DNA of 15,290 bases, taken from the NCBI GenBank assembly GCA_014729375.1, contig WJKA01000182.1, forward strand, positions 1 through 15,290. The letters are read 5' to 3'. The first letter of the stretch is position 1; each line of letters begins with the position of its first letter. Origin of the DNA: Chitinivibrionales bacterium. GTDB lineage: Bacteria > Fibrobacterota > Chitinivibrionia > Chitinivibrionales > WJKA01. A program made the position numbers and the translations under genes. The notes under the pieces are model-generated. The model had not been told where the DNA came from, did not search any database, and saw only the letters and a list, made by a program, of their open reading frames with translations. This document shows, in pieces, positions 14,140 through 15,290 of this stretch.

Positions 14140-14703
14140 TCACGTTTTTGTTTCCGATACTGTCTCCTGCAGTGCAAAATCAAGTGAATTCAGGATTTCT
14201 CGTGCCCGTTTCGCAGTCGCTTCATCCGAGGTGTTCTCCAGCGCTTTTCTTGCCATTATGAATTTATCCCGCAGTTCATCAACAAGCGTGTTAAAATGAT
14301 TCGAAAGCTCCTTCAGCTCATTCTGTTCTCTGAACCGCAGGCGCGTATGAAGTTTCCCGTTGCGTAATAGCGAGGCCCACTGCTCGAGTTTGTAAACCGG
14401 AACAGCATATTTTCTCGACGCGTAAAGGCCGACAAAAATTGCGACAATAATATTTACCCCGATACTGATTATCAGGCTGGGAAGGATGATATGAAATATG
14501 CTTTCTTTGCTCAGGTCTCCCGATTGCTCGAGCTGGTAAAACAGCACGCTTTTGTGCTGAATGTAATAGGCAAGAACAATCGAGCCGCAGGAGATCAGTG
14601 TCGCAAATATGACGGCAAAAACAATTTTCAGGGTCAAACTCAATTGCAGTGATTTTTTAATAAAGAAATTTCCAACCGGCTTGCGGCCTGAGGAACGTTC
14701 CAT
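14140..14703 (-). CDS. Small membrane protein with two transmembrane helices and an isolated HAMP domain
   Basis: 187 residues. A basic N-terminus (RKPV, IKKS) precedes helix 1 (about 22-47). A short external loop of about 23 residues follows, then helix 2 (about 71-94), then a HAMP-like domain (about 93-147) with the typical Pro (VPVYKLE), a GKLHTRL turn and NELKELSNHFNTLVDEL. A charged, coiled-coil-prone tail (148-187) ends the protein. HAMP domains relay signals from a membrane sensor to kinase, cyclase or chemotaxis modules, but no output domain is present and the external loop is too small for a ligand domain. It may act through another protein. It lies 22 bases after the TPR gene and 62 before the FlgO-like gene, same strand. 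Gene identity is unknown; the HAMP call is by motif. Confidence 0.8.
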   Translation of the reverse strand: MERSSGRKPVGNFFIKKSLQLSLTLKIVFAVIFATLISCGSIVLAYYIQHKSVLFYQLEQSGDLSKESIFHIILPSLIISIGVNIIVAIFVGLYASRKYAVPVYKLEQWASLLRNGKLHTRLRFREQNELKELSNHFNTLVDELRDKFIMARKALENTSDEATAKRAREILNSLDFALQETVSETKT

Positions 14704-14714
14704 ACCTCCTCCTT
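14704..14714 (-). promoter_or_regulatory. Strong ribosome binding site of the HAMP gene
   Basis: The minus strand reads AAGGAGGAGGT directly before ATG 14703, containing a full AAGGAGG anti-Shine-Dalgarno match 4 bases from the start. It fills half of the 22-base gap after the TPR gene, consistent with co-transcription and efficient independent initiation. Confidence 0.7.
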
Positions 14715-14725
14715 CATATATTTAC

Positions 14726-15290
14726 TCATTCTATCTTGTTTAATATCTGTCTGGCTTCGACATTTTCCCCGCCGGCTTTAATATACTTCCGGTAATTATC
14801 TTTTGCATTCCCATTATCGTTTAAGTGATTATAATATATGTTGCCGATATGCCGATATGCTTCAATAAAGCTGTCGCCGTCGCTCTCGAGGGCGGCAGTA
14901 TATGCGGTAATAGCTTTTTGAAACTGACCCAGGGCGGCATATTCATGACCGGCAATATAATTGAGCTGTGCGCTTTGGGGATTATGAGCAAGTCCTTCCT
15001 GTATTGCATCAAGGGCTTTCCCGTGCTCGCGTTTTTGGCTCATGATTTTTGCGATAAGGTAATGCGCATCTTCATTATGCGGAAACCGCTGCGCCACGGA
15101 CTCTGCAAGCTCCAGTGCCGCATTCAGGTCGTTCATGCCTTCATACGCTTTGCCGAGGTTAACAAGAAAGTCGGGATTGTTCTGGTCTTGCGCCAGTGCC
15201 TGGCTGAAATGCACAATCGCTTCGTCATACTCCCGTTTGGCAAGATAAATTCTGCCGCAGGCGGCAAGCACGCGGGGTTCATCCGGGAGC
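14726..15290 (-). CDS. Tetratricopeptide repeat protein, C-terminal part (5' end outside window)
   Basis: The frame is open to the right edge (187 visible residues) and ends with TGA at 14728-14726. A GTG at 15271 is not needed as a start, because codons upstream of it continue the same protein. Five TPR units of 34 residues are readable, with typical positions such as GRIYLAKREYDEAIVHFSQA, LGKAYEGMNDLNAALELAE, IMSQKREHGKALDAIQEGL, AGHEYAALGQFQKAITAYTA and IGNIYYNHLNDNGNAKDNYR. TPRs form a helical scaffold for protein binding. No catalytic or membrane segment is seen in this part, and any signal peptide would be outside the window. As the first visible gene of the minus-strand run it may share a promoter with the HAMP and FlgO-like genes. 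Confidence 0.88.
   Translation of the reverse strand, partial: LPDEPRVLAACGRIYLAKREYDEAIVHFSQALAQDQNNPDFLVNLGKAYEGMNDLNAALELAESVAQRFPHNEDAHYLIAKIMSQKREHGKALDAIQEGLAHNPQSAQLNYIAGHEYAALGQFQKAITAYTAALESDGDSFIEAYRHIGNIYYNHLNDNGNAKDNYRKYIKAGGENVEARQILNKIE

Overview
The window holds two very large, same-strand secreted-protein genes (positions 1-4071, cut by the left edge, and 4298-12922). A convergent run of three smaller minus-strand genes follows (15290-13025, the first-transcribed one cut by the right edge). Clear Shine-Dalgarno sequences, a cleavable signal peptide, and a C-terminal module with VGPNP, KIYDxVGNLV and APGVYRA motifs point to a Gram-negative-type bacterium of the Fibrobacterota/Chlorobiota/Bacteroidota (FCB) assemblage. 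Fibrobacterota-like lineages are my best guess. This is an inference from protein style only; no taxonomic marker gene is present.

Plus strand. The two big proteins are paralogues lying head to tail. The second, complete at about 2874 residues, reads: signal peptide, a cysteine-containing DUF4114-like domain, one Ig-like domain, then a super-repeat of about 331 residues. Each super-repeat holds three Ig-like domains, here called A-B-C. There are five complete copies plus a final A-B, followed by a 621-residue C-terminal region. The first protein shows the same end: B-C, one full A-B-C of 327 residues, A-B, then a 625-residue C-terminal region that aligns with the other throughout. That region carries a conserved cysteine pair, a DxNGNGxLD calcium-loop-like motif and a FlgD-Ig/type IX-like terminal domain. 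A hairpin with a T6 tract and a sigma70-like promoter with a perfect TATAAT lie back to back between the genes, so the second gene is probably transcribed on its own. Both proteins look like long, rod-like, exported or surface-attached beta-sandwich proteins; their ligand or role is not visible.

Minus strand. A TPR protein, a small two-helix membrane protein with an isolated HAMP domain, and an exported FlgO/CsgG-like protein fused to a DUF5683-like membrane segment lie in that transcriptional order, with gaps of 22 and 62 bases. They look like one operon with an envelope-related role.

Between the two gene groups (12923-13024) there are two hairpins, one with a short T-rich tail, suited to ending transcription at the convergent junction. 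I see no tRNA, rRNA, CRISPR array, transposase or insertion sequence.
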